Part shown: piece after piece, positions 32,361 through 44,000 of the stretch
Position numbering within the stretch: the stretch's first letter is position 1
How the letters are laid out: each line of letters opens with the position of its first letter
Source: a virus
DNA: 60,719 nucleotides
Reading direction: 5' to 3' (one strand)
IMG/VR virus record: IMGVR_UViG_3300028767_000023
Location: 1 to 60,719 of that record
Translations under genes and position numbers: made by a program
Notes under the pieces: model-generated
Seen by the model: only the letters and a program-made list of their open reading frames with translations
Told to the model about the DNA's origin: nothing
Database searches by the model: none

Positions 32361-32698
32361 TATGCTTCATCACTTGCTGGTAATAACCCTAAATCTGTTT
32401 CTGCTACATAGTTTACAAGCTCAATAGATTCTACTGTACCTGCAATCCTGATATAGTCGGGTAAAATTAAAAATGAAAATATCCCGGCAGCGGCAATGAT
32501 AGCCCCCCGTGTTGGATATAGTAAGTCTTTAAGGTTTACCATCTCGTCTTGATATGACGGCTTAACCTGACTGCCAAATACATTAACAGATATAGAATCA
32601 CCTTTAAATATTAAGGCTCCTACGCTTCCGGTATTGCCTCCGTAATTCTGTCTTTTAATTTTATAGGTGTTACCTACCGTCAATATTTGAGTATTCAT
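32360..32698 (-). CDS. Small virion protein
   Basis: The 112-residue protein is beta-rich with TVGNTYKIKRQNYGGNTGSV near its start and ILPDYIRIAGTVESIELVNY later. No catalytic motif or membrane span is visible. A terminator separates it from the gene upstream, and it is coupled to the next gene. It is probably a minor structural or connector protein. Confidence 0.65.
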   Translation of the reverse strand: MNTQILTVGNTYKIKRQNYGGNTGSVGALIFKGDSISVNVFGSQVKPSYQDEMVNLKDLLYPTRGAIIAAAGIFSFLILPDYIRIAGTVESIELVNYVAETDLGLLPASDEA

Positions 32699-32711
32699 AT
32701 TCTTTGTTATT

Positions 32712-32739
32712 AAAAAGGCGACGGGTTGCCGCCGCCTTT
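32712..32739 (-). terminator. Intrinsic terminator within the structural operon
   Basis: AAAGGCG (32714-32720) and CGCCTTT (32733-32739) pair around a 12-base loop, and the minus-strand transcript then runs into TTTTTAAT. It lies after the 32761 gene and would reduce expression of genes further downstream. Confidence 0.75.
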
Positions 32740-32760
32740 ATGTTATTTCAGCTTTTACTT

Positions 32761-33561
32761 TTACTCTTTTGCGAGTTCGCCTTTAATCCAGGTTGCATCG
32801 TTCTTTTTAGCGTTGGCTACGTTTCTCCCAAACTTATCAAAGTATGCTTTTTGCAGTTCTCCGATAGTTTTTTCTTTGGTTTTTTCGTTTGCATCCATAG
32901 CCGTATTGACATTTTCATTAAGGCTTTTTTGCTTATTGGAAATGTATTCTTCAGCCGGGAAATCAGGGTTTGAAAGCCCATCATAGAAAGCCAAATCATT
33001 GATGACAACATCAGGCACAGGATAACCGTACTTTTCTTCAAACTTGGCTTTTGCTGCCAAAATACCTTCCCTACGGCTTTTGTCGAAATCAACCGGGTTT
33101 GCAGGGATTTCCTTTACTTTACTTTCAGCCACTTTGTTTGTGCCTGCTAATGCAGAAACATAGATTTCATATTCCTTTTTTAGAACATTAGTATCATAAG
33201 CCGGGTTGAATTCCAATCCTGCTTTGTCAAAAAGAATCTTCAATGCTGCTTTTTCAGCATCATCTGGGGATACAAACCGTGTAGGAAGTTTCAATTGACC
33301 TTCAGGGTCATCTATCCGCACAAATGTTTTCCCATAGCCCGAATTAGCCATTAGCCCATTAGCTTCAGCATCGTTTTTTACAAAGTATTGAGCCGCTACT
33401 GTCTGGGCAACATCGCTCCTTTGGCTCTTGTCAATCAAATGTTCCGTTGTAAATACAATGTTTCTTTTTTCAAGTTTCCCGGTTGAATCAAAAACAAAAA
33501 TATTCACTGATCTTTTAAAAGTTCTTTTGTTTGTTAAGACAAAAATTTTCTCTTGTTCCAT
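32761..33561 (-). CDS. Virion-associated protein of unknown function
   Basis: The 266-residue soluble protein starts MEQEKIFVLTNKRTFKRSVN. The centre has KFEEKYGYPVPDVVINDLAFYDG (here given in shortened form: YGYPVPDVVINDLAFYD) and the end is helical and lysine-rich. It follows the capsid gene and is flanked by terminators on both sides, which suggests expression tuned separately. A decoration or head-closure role is possible. Confidence 0.65.
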   Translation of the reverse strand: MEQEKIFVLTNKRTFKRSVNIFVFDSTGKLEKRNIVFTTEHLIDKSQRSDVAQTVAAQYFVKNDAEANGLMANSGYGKTFVRIDDPEGQLKLPTRFVSPDDAEKAALKILFDKAGLEFNPAYDTNVLKKEYEIYVSALAGTNKVAESKVKEIPANPVDFDKSRREGILAAKAKFEEKYGYPVPDVVINDLAFYDGLSNPDFPAEEYISNKQKSLNENVNTAMDANEKTKEKTIGELQKAYFDKFGRNVANAKKNDATWIKGELAKE

Positions 33562-33585
33562 AATTACTTTTTTGGATTAATGTAT

Positions 33586-33621
33586 TAAAAGATAAGAGAA
33601 GGGATATAAAACCCCTTCTCT
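33586..33621 (-). terminator. Intrinsic terminator after the capsid gene
   Basis: AGAGAAGGG (33595-33603) and CCCTTCTCT (33613-33621) form a nine-pair stem; on the minus strand ATCTTTTAAT follows. It sits directly downstream of the capsid candidate gene. Confidence 0.78.
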
Positions 33622-33632
33622 TTATATCTTTA

Positions 33633-35141
33633 TCAGGCTGCTACATCTACAATGAAATGGCAGTCTAAATTTCGGATAATTAAGCCGCAAGCTTCGAGCA
33701 TATCTACTGACTGAGCGTCTGCCTGTCTCAAAGCTACCAAGTTAACTTTCGTTTCTTTGAATGGCTGAAAAACGAATTTGTCAACAAACTGCATATCCAA
33801 AAGGAATGCTTTATTGATATATTCACTTTGATCCATTAAAGGCGCATACATTACGTTGATAGTTCCAAAGAAGGAGTAAAGAACAGTAAAGCTCAAACCA
33901 TAGATAGTATCATATTCTTTCTGAACAAACCGGGTACGGTCACTCATCACTCCTTTATTCAATGCAGCGATATTATCAGACCCTGCAAACCAGAAGCGGG
34001 TATCAGAACCATTGTTCCCTATACGCATTTGTTTAGTGAAATCGACTATATCAGTTTCAGTGATAGTAGTATTTCCGCCACCTGTACCGTATTCTATAAC
34101 CTGATCAATGAAGTGCTCTAATCCTCCAGTTGTATGAATAACTTTAGATTCACCTCCGATTGTAACGGTTTTTTCGCAACGTGGGCCAAACATGAATGAG
34201 AATTCCTGACCATATCTAAAATCCTGTAATGCAAGATTGGTAATCATCGAGAATGAATAGTTGGTAAACAAACTTGTCATCATTGACCAGTTGCTATAAA
34301 CTACGGAAGTGATAAACTTCTGTGCATAATTATAGTCACTTGTTGGATATTGTGCTACCATAGTATTTTTAACGTCCATTGACCCAAATGCTGTACCCAT
34401 ACGTGTAACCCTTGTACCTGTGTTAATGGTAGGGATTACAGTAGTACCACTTGCTCCACCTAATGAGGCTACGGTAATAGTCCCAGCTGAGGTATCAACA
34501 GCGGTTATCAAGAGGGTTAAAGGTTGACCATCGGCATAAGTAGCGTTCTGTACCTTAACTTCCATGTGTGCAGTCCAAATCTGAGCATTGTTTACATGTA
34601 ATACTGCCGTTGTAGTAGCGGGTCCTGGTTGGGTATAGGTTGCACTTAATGAATCTTGGTAAGGAATTACAGCAATTTGACCCCAATTCAATTTATAATT
34701 ATTGATTTGAGTTTCACCAAATTCAGAAGCATTTTTCATATTGTCTTCCTGAACACGATACTGAGGATTAAAACGGCTTGATCCATCGGCTGTTTTAATA
34801 AAATAATCCTCATACGTTCCGGTGGTTGGTTTTTGTGCTTTTGCTAATCCCCTTATACCATCCAGTGTTTTTTGTGTCAGGAAGGTACTAATAGGAAAGC
34901 TGGCAGGAGAAACCAAAACAAGGATTTCCAACCATGCAGGAGATACGAATTCAGAAGCATTTAATCCAAATTCTTCAATGCTTGCCACATCTTGAAAGAT
35001 GTCAGCAGCAGCAGCAGTACCCTTACTAGGGTCGAGAGAAGCGTTCATACCGAACGGCGATAGGCTTGCGTTAACCGATTCAGGCGTAGCCATGAAAATC
35101 GAAAACAAAACGCAAAGAATAAATTTTACAATAGTTTTCAT
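33633..35141 (-). CDS. Major capsid protein candidate with signal-peptide-like N-terminus
   Basis: The 502-residue product follows the putative scaffold gene and precedes the connectors, as capsids do. The body has SIEEFGLNASEFVSPAWLEI, a beta-rich insert (about residues 190-255), FRYGQEFSFMFGPRC (about 315) and LDMQFVDKFVFQPF near the end, consistent with a HK97-fold capsid. The first 16 residues (MKTIVKFILCVLFSIF) look like a Sec signal. A second in-frame ATG gives MATPESVNASLSPFG, a usual capsid start. Which start is used is undecided. Confidence 0.75.
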   Translation of the reverse strand: MKTIVKFILCVLFSIFMATPESVNASLSPFGMNASLDPSKGTAAAADIFQDVASIEEFGLNASEFVSPAWLEILVLVSPASFPISTFLTQKTLDGIRGLAKAQKPTTGTYEDYFIKTADGSSRFNPQYRVQEDNMKNASEFGETQINNYKLNWGQIAVIPYQDSLSATYTQPGPATTTAVLHVNNAQIWTAHMEVKVQNATYADGQPLTLLITAVDTSAGTITVASLGGASGTTVIPTINTGTRVTRMGTAFGSMDVKNTMVAQYPTSDYNYAQKFITSVVYSNWSMMTSLFTNYSFSMITNLALQDFRYGQEFSFMFGPRCEKTVTIGGESKVIHTTGGLEHFIDQVIEYGTGGGNTTITETDIVDFTKQMRIGNNGSDTRFWFAGSDNIAALNKGVMSDRTRFVQKEYDTIYGLSFTVLYSFFGTINVMYAPLMDQSEYINKAFLLDMQFVDKFVFQPFKETKVNLVALRQADAQSVDMLEACGLIIRNLDCHFIVDVAA

Positions 35142-35177
35142 TTTATAACTGTATTAAATGTTTTTAGACTTGATTTT

Positions 35178-36038
35178 TTAAACCTTAGCTCCCCCTCGTG
35201 GACGAATATAACTCGGTGTAGACTGAGCCATTCCCAATGCCTCTAAAGAATTGGTTGGTTTAGCTGCGGGCTTTGTCGGTGCAGGGGCATTCATTGAGGC
35301 TTGCATAGATGATTTATCGGGCAGTACCTCTTTTGTTGGTGCGGCAGGAAGTTGATCCCGGAGCATCTTGGTGTCACCATCATAATTTCTCATTTTGTCG
35401 ATTTTTGCCCATTCTTCCTCTGAAATCATACCATCACCAAGAATCTTAAACCAACTCATTGCCAATGAAAACAAATCTTTCATTTCTGAATCATCGTAAT
35501 TCATCTTTTGGCAATAGGCTTTCCCTGCATCCTGTGAGGCTTTAAAGTTAGATGCCATAGACGCTTCATTATCCTGAGCGTCTTTGATACCTTGAACTTT
35601 TTGACCAACTTTGGCTTGAACGTCATCGTAGTTTTCATTGTCCACCGCTTCCTCGTATTCATCCTGTGGGATTACACGGGCAGCAGCAACGACAACAGAA
35701 GGTGTTTTACCATCTTCCTTTTGATCCACCATGTCGTCAATCATCTGTTTCCAGTAAGGGTCTTCGTACATATCACGAAGGGCAATCATTTTTTCAATCA
35801 TGAACTTATTGATTTTCACCAGTTCTTTAGGGATATTGGCAATTTGCTCTTTGCCCCCTATGATCTTTTGAAACTCATTAAGTGTTGCAATGACATTAGA
35901 AATGTCCTCTTCGGTAACATCGTCTTTATCATCAACAGGCTTATCATCATTCTGTGCTGTGGCTGGTTGTGCTTCCGTTTCTGTGGGCTTGGTAGGGATG
36001 CCACTTTCGTCCATTTCTTCAACTTTATCTTTTTCCAT
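35178..36038 (-). CDS. Scaffolding-type protein
   Basis: From the ATG at 36038 the product is 286 residues, very acidic (MEKDKVEEMDESGIPTKPTE onward), helical and proline/alanine rich at the end, with no cysteine core or enzymatic motif. Position directly upstream of the capsid candidate, size and composition fit a scaffolding protein that guides head assembly and then leaves. A 13-residue longer form from 36077 is possible but hydrophobic at its start. Confidence 0.7.
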   Translation of the reverse strand: MEKDKVEEMDESGIPTKPTETEAQPATAQNDDKPVDDKDDVTEEDISNVIATLNEFQKIIGGKEQIANIPKELVKINKFMIEKMIALRDMYEDPYWKQMIDDMVDQKEDGKTPSVVVAAARVIPQDEYEEAVDNENYDDVQAKVGQKVQGIKDAQDNEASMASNFKASQDAGKAYCQKMNYDDSEMKDLFSLAMSWFKILGDGMISEEEWAKIDKMRNYDGDTKMLRDQLPAAPTKEVLPDKSSMQASMNAPAPTKPAAKPTNSLEALGMAQSTPSYIRPRGGAKV

Positions 36039-36117
36039 GATGTGAGAAATTATGATTTTAACATTAATAAGACACAAAATAAAATCAAAATTTATTTTAT
36101 ATTACTATAAACATGGT

Positions 36118-36168
36118 ACTTGTAATATACTTTTAATGCTTACAAGTCGCTAATAGATAGTACAAGTC
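36118..36168. promoter_or_regulatory. Operator-like repeats in the divergent late control region
   Basis: ACTTGTA (36118-36124) is the reverse complement of TACAAGT, which occurs at 36141-36147 and 36161-36167. The two direct copies (TACAAGTC) start exactly 20 bases apart. The 151-base region between divergent late operons is A/T-rich; TATTTTTG at 36203-36210 is a weak rightward -7 candidate. Confidence 0.5.
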
Positions 36169-36228
36169 ATTATAATAGAATTATCGCTTACTATTAATCT
36201 TTATTTTTGGGCTTAAAATACTAAGGTT

Positions 36229-36705
36229 ATGTTCGGATCAAATCAAAAATACAAGATAGCGGACGAGTTTACCGCTATGGCAAATCAAAGTCAGAACGAC
36301 ATTGATGCGCTAAAAAATGGAAACCCATTTGAAACGGCAGCCTCTAAATCTGCAATGGTTAAAGCATCACAAGGCGCACAAGATTATTATAACCGGTCTA
36401 TGAATGTAATGGGCGCAAATGCAAGCCCCGAAGCAATGGTAGCGGCACAAGGTCAGGCTAGCGATGCAATGGCAGGGGCAGCAGGTAATATAGCCACAGG
36501 TGCAGAAGCTAACAGGAATGCACAACTTGAACAGTTGAAAGCCCTACAATTAAAAGAAATGGGAACTTCGGCTGATATAAAGGTAGGCGCAATAGACAAA
36601 CAATGGGACGGCTTCTTTAAAGGGATTGATACTATCAGCAATACCATGCAAGGTGGCGGAACTGCGTTAGGTAGTATAATGAAGGCAGGAGCAACAGGTG
36701 CTTAA
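36229..36705 (+). CDS. Small ejection/virion-type protein
   Basis: The 158-residue protein starts MFGSNQKYKIADEF. It is rich in A, G, M and Q and mostly helical (NVMGANASPEAMVAAQGQAS), with a glycine-alanine-rich C-terminus. Such composition fits internal ejection proteins of podoviruses. It is the first gene of the rightward late operon, followed by another internal protein and the polyvalent giant. No motif gives a biochemical function. Confidence 0.65.
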   Translation: MFGSNQKYKIADEFTAMANQSQNDIDALKNGNPFETAASKSAMVKASQGAQDYYNRSMNVMGANASPEAMVAAQGQASDAMAGAAGNIATGAEANRNAQLEQLKALQLKEMGTSADIKVGAIDKQWDGFFKGIDTISNTMQGGGTALGSIMKAGATGA

Positions 36706-36733
36706 TAAAAAATAAATATCTAATATTAAAATT

Positions 36734-38020
36734 ATGGATACCAATCAGGAACCCGAAAACAATATCAAAAAGCTAAATCCGTTGGATGTTCAAAAGATAA
36801 CAGCACCCCCCGCAGTAGCAACACCACTAACAATAACACCAACACCTGTTAATCCTATTCAGCACACCGATATTGACAAATTGAAAAGTCAGAATCAGAA
36901 TACTATTGATAACATGAAGGATGAAGACCTTCCGTCAGGACAATTAGCTATTCAAAACAGGGTGAATAGACAGTCTGTAAGGGATGCAAAGGATACTAAT
37001 ATCGTTGCCAATACGGCAAATAAAATAGGTGTTGATTTAAATAAGCCCTATGCTTACCCTCTTACGGATACCGATAAGACTGCAATGGCAGATAAAATAT
37101 CAGCATTAGTTCCACAAGAAAATAGGGAAAGCCTTGCAAAATATGCAGCTTCTATTCCAAACCCAAATTACGTAACCCCACCTACATTAAATGCAGACAA
37201 AGAAAAACGTACCGCGCGCTTACAGAGAGCAGCTAAATGGGCGGATGCTCTTGCTATTTTTGGGGCAGGTATTGGAGGAAGAACAATTAACCCCGATACT
37301 TTAGCCGCTCCAAGTATTCAGAAAGCACGTGACGAAGAGTTCCAGAACTACAAAAACATATCAGAAGCAAATAAACAAACTGCTAATAATTGGGAGAACA
37401 ACTACCATAAACAAATGATGGATTGGGTAGATGACCAACTAAAAAGTAACCAGTTAAAAGAATCTGAACGGCAGAAGTATCAGGAACTACGTGACCAATT
37501 GGCAAACCAGAAAACTATTTCCGATGATGCAAATTCAACCCATGTTAAAACAACTGGCATGAATAATGATACTGCATTAAAGATAGCCGCAATGGAGAAT
37601 AGTCTTAAGAAAGCCGAAGAGGAAGATAAGTTTGGTTCTCCAAACATCACCTATCAGGCTGCAAATGGTCAAACCATTAACAGGGTGATACCTAAGCCAG
37701 AACAAAGGGATATTATTAGCCGGGCAAAAACGAACCCTGAATTCAAAAAGTATATTCAAACGGCCTTACATCAAACTTATAAAAATGTTATAGGTGAAGA
37801 TGGAGAACCAAAAACAATTGTAGTTGATGAATTAGGTAAGGAAGTAACAGACCAGAATTTGCTTCAGGCATATTTAAGATGGGAAACCACAGGCGCACCA
37901 AATAAGACCTGGCCTGAAGTACAAAGCCCCGGTCAGGTTATTGAACCGGACAATCAAAATACACCAGTACAACAACAAACACCACAATCCAAAAATGATC
38001 CATTGAATTTAGGACTTTAA
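36734..38020 (+). CDS. Virion internal protein candidate
   Basis: The 428-residue protein has a threonine-proline-rich start (ITAPPAVATPLTITPTPVNP near residue 19), a hydrophobic helix around ADALAIFGAGIGGR (about 170), a long charged helical part (about residues 200-290) and a proline-glutamine C-terminus. It has no enzyme motif. Sitting between a small helical protein and the giant polyvalent protein, it is probably co-packaged or injected. Confidence 0.65.
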   Translation: MDTNQEPENNIKKLNPLDVQKITAPPAVATPLTITPTPVNPIQHTDIDKLKSQNQNTIDNMKDEDLPSGQLAIQNRVNRQSVRDAKDTNIVANTANKIGVDLNKPYAYPLTDTDKTAMADKISALVPQENRESLAKYAASIPNPNYVTPPTLNADKEKRTARLQRAAKWADALAIFGAGIGGRTINPDTLAAPSIQKARDEEFQNYKNISEANKQTANNWENNYHKQMMDWVDDQLKSNQLKESERQKYQELRDQLANQKTISDDANSTHVKTTGMNNDTALKIAAMENSLKKAEEEDKFGSPNITYQAANGQTINRVIPKPEQRDIISRAKTNPEFKKYIQTALHQTYKNVIGEDGEPKTIVVDELGKEVTDQNLLQAYLRWETTGAPNKTWPEVQSPGQVIEPDNQNTPVQQQTPQSKNDPLNLGL

Positions 38021-38032
38021 TACTATAATAAT

Positions 38033-41000
38033 ATGTCAGAGCAAGAAAATTCTGCAAATTATCAGGCAGAAGAACAAAGACCTATAAGTGTTCAGGAATT
38101 TTCTAAAAAGATAAAAGAAAAATATCCCGACTACAAAGATGTAGATGACAGCGTTCTTGCTGCAAAAATCATCGAAAAATACCCCGAGTATAAAAACAAG
38201 GTTTCATTTATACCTACACAGCAATCCGAATCCACTCCGGGACAATACACCCAATTTCAGGATAGCCTTGATAGGGCAAATACCCAACCGGTAACACCTA
38301 TTCCTGCCATTAAGCCAATTGGTCAAATAGTAAACCCTGTTTCTTCGTTAACACCTTCAGGTAATTTTGCGCCCACACCGATACAGTCAGATGTTGCTGA
38401 AGATTTTGTCAAAGGAGCTAAGTCAACGGCAAAAGATTTTGTTGCAAATGCTGGTTATGCCTTAGACGATGTAAGCAAGAACATTCAAAACAATCTTACA
38501 GGCGGAGCGGTAGTAAATGACAAAGGTGAGTATATGTATCCCGGTGAGAAAGGTTATCAAAAACCACCTGAATCAGCATTTAGAAAATCAATAGACCAAT
38601 GGAACGCACCCGATCCTACAATAAAAAATAACCTTGCTTCAAAATTAGGGTCTGCAGCTGTATTTATTGTTCCGGCAGTAGCATCAGCATTGACGGGTTC
38701 GGCTGAAGTAGCTGGATTATCTACTGGATTATTTGGATTGTCCGGATTGGGCGAAGGAGGGCAAGAATACGATAAGCAGAGAGCAAAAGATAATCTTCCT
38801 GAAAATGAAGATGACCGTAATACGGCAGGGTACTTGTACGCATTGGCATACACTCTTCCAATGGGTAAATATATGGGCTCATTACTTCCTAAAGGTGGTA
38901 AAATTGTAGATGGTATTGCATCTTCAATGATAAATAACCCGGAAGCCAAGAACTTTGCATCTAAAGTAATTGCTTCATTTGCCGAAAAAGAACCTACAAA
39001 GGCTGTTCAATTAGTAAAGGAACTGGCTAGTGGTGTCGGGCATGGTGTGTTATCTATGGAGGCAATGCAATTAACTAAAGAGGCAACAAATCAATTTTTA
39101 ATCGGTGAGGATATTAAACCAGAGGATTGGTGGAATACGGCTAAAGATGCAGCCGAAACGGGGGCAATGTTTGGAGCCGTGACAAAGTCAGCACAAATAG
39201 GAGCGGATGCTTTCCGAAACGTACAGGCACGGACACAAGTAAAGAATGATTACGCCAAATCGGTAGAACAATTCAAAGATATTCCCAATGCAAACTACAC
39301 CGAAGCCGTTGATAACATTGTTAAAAACTACACCGATCCGCAAGACATTATAAATAATTTCAATCAGATAAGTGGTGAAATGAATATCACTACACCTGAT
39401 TATTATAAAGCCCTTGATTATCTTAAAAACTCAGTTCAACTTAATTCAATGTTTAAAGCCAAAGCGGCTGAAGTACAGAAAGGCATTGATGAATTTAAAG
39501 ACGATAACGGCAACGTAACTACTGCCAATATTGACGGTCAACAATATTATATCAGAAATAGCAAAGACTTAGGACAACCGGGAAGGGCTATCTTTGCCAA
39601 GAATGCAGACGGTGAGATAAAAGCATTTGGCTCTGATATGGTAACAGATTATTCAAGTCAAGCACCTGAAGATATTCACAATAAAAGTAATGCCACCGAT
39701 AACCAGGAGGACAACCAATACCTACAAGCGCAGCAAGCACAACAGGAAGCCGCCGATAAGGGGATTATTCCTGATAAATCCGTTCATACACCCAATGGTA
39801 TAGCCAAAGTAGTCGCTATTGGTGATGATGGAATGGTATCTGTCATGAATGAGAAAGGACATATTGGTAATTATGTTTTAGCTGATATTGAACCATATAA
39901 GACCGATGCTGAAAAACAAGCTGAAAAGGCAGCTATTGACCAACAGAAGCAAGCTGAAAAGGATGCAGTAGATAAGCAGCAAGCCGATGAGAAATTACAG
40001 GCCGAACAGCAAAAGGAAGCTGAAAAAATCCAATTACAGCAACAGCAGAAAGCGGAACAACAACAGGCAGAAGCCGCTAAGGTAGAACAAGACAAAGCAA
40101 CATTAAGGCAACAGCACCCGGAGATACCAAAAGACAAAGATGGTCTTCCCGACTATGATGCTATGGAGCCTGAAATGTTTAAACGTGAATACTCAAAAGA
40201 GTTTGGTGAAGAAGAAACAAATAATACCCTGGTTGAACTACAACAGGCCGCAAAAGATAAGGTTGAAAAGCTCGTTACAAAGAGGTTGAAATCTACTTCC
40301 CTAAATGAAAAAGCCAATATAGCCCGTGAAATTAAAACTTTGAATGAAAAAGTTCAAAAGATTGATGATGTGTTGAACCCTAAAAATACTGAAGATGAAA
40401 ACACAACCGGAGAGCAGCAAGACAACGCAGGTATCGACAACGTGGAAAATACACCAGTTGCGGAGAATGGTACGGCAACAGAAAATAAAGTTGAACAGCC
40501 AACAGAAATTACATCAGTAGAAGATGTTTCTCGTTCCACTCAATTACCTGAATCACCAGAACGCACCCCTGAAGAGCAAACCGGAGGGGGTGCTTCTATT
40601 AATCCTAACATTAACAATAAGACTTTTATTCATGAAACTAATGCAGATAATTTTGACAGTTTTGATTTATCTAAAATCGGAAGTGGTCAAGGTGATTCTT
40701 GGTTAGGTAAAGGCTTTTATCTTCAAGAAAAAGGTTCTTTTAAAATAGAGAACTATGGTAAAAATAAAATTGAAGTTGCATTAACCCCACAAGCTAAAAT
40801 ATTTAAAGTTCAAGATACTCCAAATGGTAAATATGGAGATACTTTCGTAGAATGGGCAGTCGAAAACACAGAAGCAGGAAAACGCAAAGCACAGGAACGA
40901 ATTGATGCTGGATTATCATTAGATAACTTATTACCAAGAGATATATTAAGACGTAATCCAGAGGTAGTAGATAAGCTAAAAGAACAGGGATATGATGGGT

Positions 41001-44000
41001 TGTATGAAGATGGTGAATTAGTTGTTTATAACCCCGATGTATTAGAAGTTAAAAAAATTCAGTCTTCCCCTGTTGATCAGGCAGCAGAACCGACTAAAAA
41101 CATTAAAAAAGTTCCCGAAAAAAATAATAATTCAGATGTTAATAACGAAAATGTTAACCAAATGCCTTCTGAAACACCAGTAAATACAGAGGGTAGTACT
41201 GAAAGTGGTGAAAATAATTTGCAAGAATCAAATGTTGATAACTCAAAATATAAACCAAAACAGGTTTCTTTTACCACGCCTTCCGGGGATGAAAAGAATG
41301 GAACTGTCATTGAAGACTTAGGTAATAGGGTAAAGGTAAAAGGAGAAGATGGGTTTGTTTACCGTGTAAAGAAAGAGGATACCGGAGAACCAAAACTACT
41401 CAACATAACCGCTAAGGCAGCCGAAGACTTAAAAGAGAAACGTAACGCACTCAATGCACTCAATCAGATAAGCTCAGAGTTAAACAGACCCGTTGAAATA
41501 GTCAACTCTTCAGAGATACCCAAGAACGTTCAGGAAGAGGAAAGGAAAAGGATTGCAGCAGGAAAAGAAACGACAGGGTTTTATAACCCTGAAGATGGAA
41601 AGATTTACATTGTATCCGATAGAATCCATGCCGTATCAGAGGCAAAGAAAACATTCCTTCATGAAGCAAACCACAAAGGATTAAGGGAGTTATTTGCAAA
41701 CGGAGACCCTCAAAGCATTATTGGCAGACAATACACAAAGTTTAATGACTTAATGTCAGATGTATTTGATAGCATGGAACCGGCAGATATTGATAAGGTT
41801 GCTAAAGATTATGTCCCTGACTATTCAGGTAAAGAAAATCTAGCCGATAACGATAAGCAAATGATTGCCGATGAATTTCTATCGCATCTTTCAGAGAGTG
41901 AAACCATACCTTCCAAATGGCAAAGTTTTGTTGACAGATTGGTTCATCTCGTTCGTAAAACATTTGGGTTAACATCAAATCAATTTACTCAAAACGATTT
42001 GTTAAATATCATCAAAGAGCAAAGAGAGAGGATGACTGAGGGGCAAAAGGTTAATGGTAAAGGCGAAGGGAATGTGAGAATGAGACTTCAGGATAAAATG
42101 CCCGAAGTAGAAGAAGTACACCGAGATCAAGTAAAAGTAAATGGTGAATGGTATCATAACAGTGTTTTAAAGGATGGTGATAAATTAAAAGCAGGTGATT
42201 TTATTCCTGAATTAATGAAAACACCATTTGTAAAAGTAGAAGACAGGGGATATTATAATCCTGCTTACATTTCAGATAAACAATGGGATGCTATCAATAA
42301 AAACTTAACCAAGCAAGGATTTGCACCAAGACCTACTTCTGATTGGGTCAAATATTTTACTGATAATGTTAAAAGCAGACAGGTATATGATAACCACTTA
42401 CAGGCATTTGAGAAAGTACTTGGAGAAAAAGAACCAAAAGCCGAAAAAACTGATGATCAAAAATTCATTACTAAAACAAAGAGATACGTTGGAACCACTA
42501 ATAATTTCTATGAAGCAGGTTATTTATTGAATGATGGCACTATGCTTGACTTCTCCGGTAGGAAACATGGTAATACTTATCCACAAGGCAGGGCAGAAGA
42601 TCACAGGGAAATTAGTTCGGCAGATGAAAACTCTGATATGGATATGGTTAAATTCATGGCAAGTGGCAATATTAGAATGAAAGGTGAATCAAATGGCTTC
42701 GAAGTAACAAAAGAACCAACACCAGAACAATACAAAACGCTTCGCTCATATATTAACGCAAGCCAAGGACAAAGAGATTTTCAAGGAATGCTTGTTGATT
42801 ATTCTGAACCCGGTCAATATGGAACTACTTTCAGTATGGAGTATGGCGTAAAAACACCCGCTTCAAGAATACTTAATGACATAAGAGATTATTATCAAGA
42901 AGGAACTAAGCCTGTTCAAAGTGAATTCATTCGTTTCCGTCTCTCCGACAAGCTACCCGAAACCCCTGAATTCAAAAGTTGGTTTGGAAGCTCTAAGATA
43001 ACCGATGAAAACGGTAATCCTAAAGTAATGTATCATGCCACAAATAGGGATTTTGATAAATTCAGGGATGATAGGATACTTTTCTTTTCTGATAACCCCG
43101 AATATGTTGAAATGTATGCCGAGGGAAGTTCTGCAAAAGGAGCGCATTATGTAGGGCAAGCAGAAAAGGAACTTGAAGCTAAAACATTGGCAGGTAAAAG
43201 CATTATGCCTGTTTATTTAAAGGCTGAAAATCCATTTGATACCAGAATACCAAAACACAAGAAAGTATTTGATAGTGAATTTATAAATAAATGGGGAAAT
43301 GGTACTCCATTGGATCAAAACTTAGGATTACCCGACTGGACAGATGCAGAAGATTTAAAGGAATTTTTCGATGAAAAAGGGTATAAATATGATGGATTAC
43401 TACTCGCTGAAAGTCATGGACAAACAACAACAGCAGTATTTAGTCCCAATCAAGTAAAAAGCTCCACCGGCAATCAGGGAACCTTCAGTGAAAGCAACCC
43501 TGATATAAGGTTTAGGATGATTGCTAAAAATCCTGACTTTAAAAAGGAACATGAGCGTTATAATGGAAAAGACTTTGAAATAAAAGGCGACGAACTGCGC
43601 ACTACTGTTTACAATACTCGGTTTGACACGGATAATTCAGGGGAGTTTTTGGGTACAAGTATAAACATAGATAGAGCTATTAGTGATGCTGAAAGTAATC
43701 CTTATGATTATGACTACACCGGAGCTTCGGTTTCAATTAGTGCTGAACATTTAGAAATCCCAATCAAAGAAATTATTGATAATACGGGTGACGATGAATT
43801 CAAACCAGAAGACATTACTAAATATGAGATTGACGACTTTTTGAAAGGTAAGGATACCTACGAATATACCGTAGATGATGATTATTACACTTATGCAGAA
43901 AGTGAAGCCGATAATGCCAATACTGATGATTTAATTTATGATGTTCAAAAAGATTTAGGTAATCGGTTCAATACTAAAATTGGTAAATATTCTTCTGTCT

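Noticed and set aside
32704-32986. Plus-strand frames opposite the 32761 gene
   Set aside because: They overlap a terminator and a clear minus-strand gene and have low-complexity shadow composition.
35592-36110. 172-codon plus-strand frame opposite the scaffold gene
   Set aside because: It is the phenylalanine- and histidine-rich shadow of an acidic gene and has no fitting context.
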